Shown here piece by piece: positions 5,926-7,712 of a stretch of 7,712 bases of DNA; positions within the stretch are counted from its first letter, which is position 1; each line of letters begins with the position of its first letter. Under the pieces are notes generated by a model that saw only the letters and a list, made by a program, of their open reading frames with translations, made no database searches and was not told where the DNA came from. This stretch comes from Armatimonadota bacterium. GTDB lineage: Bacteria > Cloacimonadota > Cloacimonadia > Cloacimonadales > TCS61. The stretch is taken from the NCBI GenBank assembly GCA_030612605.1, contig JAUWNO010000096.1, positions 1 to 7,712 of the forward strand. Reading direction: 5' to 3'. The translations under genes and the position numbers were made by a program.

Positions 5926-6000
5926 ATTTTATGGCGTCTAACTAATTATGGTTACGGTATTTTATGGCGTGATAAAATAAAATTTAATTTATCACGCCAT
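5926..6000 (-). other. attI-like region: iterated ATGGCGT, palindrome and core site
   Basis: ATTTTATGGCGT occurs twice in direct orientation (5926-5937 and 5959-5970), and its ATGGCGT core is repeated inverted as ACGCCAT (5994-6000). The last two copies lie in a perfect 13-bp palindrome, ATGGCGTGATAAA (5964-5976) and TTTATCACGCCAT (5988-6000), separated by 11 bases. GTCTAAC (5936-5942) is a perfect RYYYAAC/GTTRRRY integron core site. The palindrome abuts the recombinase stop codon. Direct and inverted integrase-binding sites next to a core site recall attI, but the hairpin could also be a terminator for the recombinase gene. Confidence 0.35.
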
Positions 6001-6245
6001 TAATTGTCACCTTCGAAATTCATCTCATCCAAAGGACTTTTTATTCCTTTCATTGCTTTTGAAGTTATATGGGTATAAATTTCGGTTGTTTTGATATTTT
6101 TGTGTCCTAATAATTTTTTTATGTATCTCAAATCTTCTCCCTTCTCCAGTAAATGAGTCGCAAAACTATTGCGTAAACTGTTCACGGATACTTTTTTGTC
6201 AAGTTTTGATTTTTTATGTGTCTATTTTAAAAAATACTTGAAAGG
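6000..6245 (-). pseudogene. Tyrosine recombinase (IntI/Xer-like) C-terminal remnant
   Basis: Only the last 75 or so codons of a tyrosine recombinase remain. The readable part contains VSVNSLRNSFATHLLEKG, DLRYIKKLLGHKNIKTTEIY, THIT, and then KGIKSPLDEM. These are the catalytic Arg (LRNSF), the LLGH box and the nucleophile Tyr (TTEIYTH), ending with the 'IKSPLD' tail seen in integron integrases and related Bacteroidota-type recombinases. The HxxR histidine is Asn here (NSLR), and the usual LRHSF is LRNSF. Upstream in the same frame the match continues (KKSKLDKK) through a TAG at 6222-6224 into FKYFLK, then is lost. The catalytic core-binding half and the whole N-terminus are missing. A GTG at 6185 opens a 61-residue ORF but lies inside the conserved block, so it is not a true start. 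The stop is TAA at 6002-6000. Confidence 0.85.
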
Positions 6246-6252
6246 TTTGCAA

Positions 6253-6283
6253 TTGTTTTATGGAATTATTTGGGTTTCATAAT
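6253..6283 (+). promoter_or_regulatory. Weak candidate promoter for glyS
   Basis: TTGTTT (6253-6258) and CATAAT (6278-6283), with a long 19-base spacer, could act as -35 and -10 boxes. TATAAA at 6283-6288 is an alternative -10. This region joins the recombinase remnant to glyS, so any promoter here may date from the rearrangement. AT-richness makes such matches common. Confidence 0.25.
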
Positions 6284-6289
6284 ATAAAA

Positions 6290-6297
6290 AGTTAGAC
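6290..6297 (+). repeat. AGTTAGAC, inverted partner of GTCTAACT at 5936-5943
   Basis: This 8-bp inverted repeat flanks the recombinase remnant. Both copies contain GTTAGAC, a perfect GTTRRRY core-site consensus, facing outward from the remnant. Eight bases in this AT-rich DNA could match by chance. Confidence 0.35.
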
Positions 6298-6338
6298 AAT
6301 AAATATTAAAATAAAAACTTTGTTTTCCCCAAAAATTC

Positions 6339-6344
6339 AGGTGG
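6339..6344 (+). promoter_or_regulatory. Shine-Dalgarno deciding the glyS start
   Basis: AGGTGG ends five bases before the second ATG of an ATGATG pair (6350) and only two bases before the first (6347). The 6350 start gives MQTKDFLYEIGTEE, which aligns with E. coli GlyS MSEKTFLVEIGTEE without extra residues. Confidence 0.65.
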
Positions 6345-6349
6345 ATATG

Positions 6350-7712
6350 ATGCAAACAAAAGATTTTTTATATGAAATAGGTACGGAAGAAATCCCTGCC
6401 GGCTATATTTCAGCCGCAGTAAATAAGCTCGAATCATATTTTGCATCCAAACTAAAAGAAGCAAAACTTTCTTATAAAGAAATCAGCACCTTTTCCACAC
6501 CAAGAAGATTGACAATTAAAGTCATTAATTTACAAACAAAGCAGGAAGATGAAATTATCGAAAAAATCGGACCTGCAAAAAACATAGCTTTTGATGAAAA
6601 CGGAAACCTGACAAAAGCTGCTTTGGGATTCCTGAACGGAGTCTATGAAAAAAAGATCTATTTCAAGCAAACAAAAAAAGGCAAAAAAATTGCCCTGAAA
6701 ATCCAAAAACAGGGAAAAAATACAAAACTGATTCTATCTGAATTTATTAAAGATGTTATAAAGGAAATTCCCTTCCCAAAAAAAATGAGGTGGAATCTTC
6801 AGCAATTTTCGTTTGCCAGACCGATACGCTGGCTGCTTGCTACTTATGGTAGCGAAGTTATTCCTGCTGAATTTAACGGAATTAAAACCGTAAATATCTC
6901 TTTTGGCAATCGCTTTCAGAAACTAAAAAATCCAATAAAAATCAACTCTGTGAATGAATATGAAGAGAAACTAAAATCTGTTTTTGTGATCGTAAATCGT
7001 GATGAAAGAAAAAAAATGATAGTTGAGCAGATAAATTTGCTTTTTGAAAATTCCTCTAAAAACATCATGGAAGATAAAAATCTTTTAGAAACCGTTACGG
7101 ACTTGGTCGAATTCCCAACTGCAATAATTGCAGAATTTGATGAAAAATATTTAACCCTTCCCAAAGCTGTAATCACTTCAACTTTATCCGAACATCAAAA
7201 ATACTTCCCTGTTATTAATAAGGAAAAGAAGCTAATTAATAAATTCGTTTTTATCTCAAATGGAAATCCTGAGAATTCCGAACTGATAAAACTGGGAAAT
7301 GAAAGAGTTATCAAAGCACGTTTGGAAGATGCGGCATTTTATTATAATGAAGATAAAAAACAGCCTTTGGAATCTTATGTGCCAAAATTAAAAGATGTTA
7401 CTTTCCAATCCGGACTTGGAACTATTTATGAAAAGACAGAACGCATCATGAAAATCGTGGAATTCCTAAACAATAATTTAGAATTAAAAGAAACGGATAA
7501 AAAAAACTCGCTTCGAGCTGCTTATCTTTGCAAGGCAGACCTGGTTACCCTGATGATAAATGAGAAAGAATACACCAAGCTTCAAGGATATATGGGATAC
7601 TACTATGCCCTGGAAAGCGGAGAATCTGCGGAAACTGCACAGGCAATTCTCACTCATACCAGGGCGGAAACGCAAAGGACGAATATCCCATGAGCAAAGT
7701 CGGTGCTTTGGT
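6350..7712 (+). CDS. glyS: Glycyl-tRNA synthetase beta subunit (partial, frameshifted)
   Basis: GlyS is the tRNA-binding beta subunit of the alpha2beta2 bacterial glycyl-tRNA synthetase, which charges tRNA-Gly. Landmarks numbered from the ATG at 6350 are FLYEIGTEEIPAGYI at the N-terminus, TPRRL at 50-54, FARPIRWLL at 155-163, VTDLVEFP, EHQKYFPV at 281-288, GNERVIKARLEDAAFY at 316-331, AYLCKADLVT at 391-400 and LQGYMG at 411-416. The family is about 690 residues, so the window edge cuts the gene. After Ile433 (codon 7646-7648) the original frame reads LTHTRAETQRTNIP and stops at TGA 7691-7693, unlike any GlyS. The other frame from 7651 reads HSYQGGNAKDEYPMSKVGAL, the expected sequence, and is open to the window end. 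One base is evidently missing near 7649-7651, either a real mutation or a sequence error in an essential gene. No glyQ (alpha subunit) adjoins it upstream. Confidence 0.88.

Larger units (their letters stand above)
4697..5942 (-). mobile_element. Putative integron gene cassette (two ORFs plus attC-like site)
   Basis: In minus-strand order this unit holds a consensus GTTRRRY core site (GTTAGAC, 5942-5936), TGTTAGCAGCA (5906-5896), the lipoprotein gene, the coupled 50-codon ORF, TGCTGCTAACA (4820-4810), and the attC-like palindrome. The two 11-mers are exact reverse complements and bracket the coding part. That is what one expects when the 3' arm of one recombination site precedes a cassette and the 5' arm of the next follows it. 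A recombinase remnant lies immediately upstream. No antibiotic-resistance function is apparent. The boundaries are inferred. Confidence 0.4.

Noticed and set aside
6000..6185. Intact 61-residue recombinase-like gene from GTG 6185
   Set aside because: The GTG codon encodes a residue inside the conserved recombinase block and homology continues upstream through a stop codon, so this is a pseudogene fragment.
6320..6349. TTG start at 6320, or ATG at 6347, for glyS
   Set aside because: The extra residues are not found in GlyS, TTG is a poor start here, and the Shine-Dalgarno at 6339-6344 is too close to 6347 but well spaced from 6350.
7690..7712. New gene starting at ATG 7690 (MSKVGAL)
   Set aside because: The sequence is the continuation of GlyS in the shifted frame, not a new start.
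1..7712. CRISPR arrays, tRNA or rRNA genes
   Set aside because: I saw no regularly spaced direct repeats and no cloverleaf or rRNA-like sequence. The repeats present are hairpins and recombination-site arms.

Overview
The window is AT-rich and looks like chromosomal DNA of a free-living Gram-negative bacterium of the FCB (Bacteroidota/Chlorobiota/Cloacimonadota-like) group. The pointers are a PorV/PorQ-family outer-membrane barrel, a periplasmic SurA-like folding factor, lipoproteins, and a C-terminal peptide that reads like the end of a type IX secretion (T9SS) sorting domain. A Cloacimonadota-type genome is my best guess. It rests on protein style and gene context, not on a database match.

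Left half (1-3000, minus strand): a class II fructose-bisphosphate aldolase (5-979), then a 624-residue exported protein (1124-2998) that joins a SurA-like N-region, a LysM domain, a degenerate parvulin-like region and C-terminal TPRs. The 144-base gap between them holds two hairpins in head-to-head arrangement, each with a tail of the TTAGGGGATGAGG type. A third relative lies at 4571-4607, so this is a dispersed repeat family.

Middle (3000-4500, plus strand): after a divergent promoter region comes a two-gene operon with an 11-base overlap, a PTS EIIA (fructose/Ntr type) and a PorV/PorQ-family barrel.

Accessory island (about 4500-6300, mainly minus strand): this is the unusual part. It reads, in minus-strand order: the decayed C-terminal end of an integron-type/Xer-like tyrosine recombinase (homology about 6245-6000, in-frame TAG, no N-terminus); a stretch with three copies of ATGGCGT around a 13-bp palindrome and a perfect GTTRRRY core site (5926-6000); a lipoprotein gene (5872-4976); a 50-codon ORF coupled to it by ATGA that joins a lipoprotein signal to a T9SS-like tail (4979-4827); and, seven bases after that stop, a 118-bp GC-rich imperfect palindrome resembling a long, VCR-like attC site (4814-4697). 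An exact 11-bp inverted repeat (TGTTAGCAGCA) brackets the two ORFs. I read this as a relic single-cassette integron in the 'reverse integrase' layout, with the integrase 3' end facing the cassette. The layout is seen in the sequence; the integron interpretation is inference.

Right end (6350-7712, plus strand): glyS, glycyl-tRNA synthetase beta subunit, cut by the window edge. Its reading frame is interrupted by an apparent one-base deletion near 7649-7651. The correct family sequence resumes at once in another frame and stays open to the end of the window.
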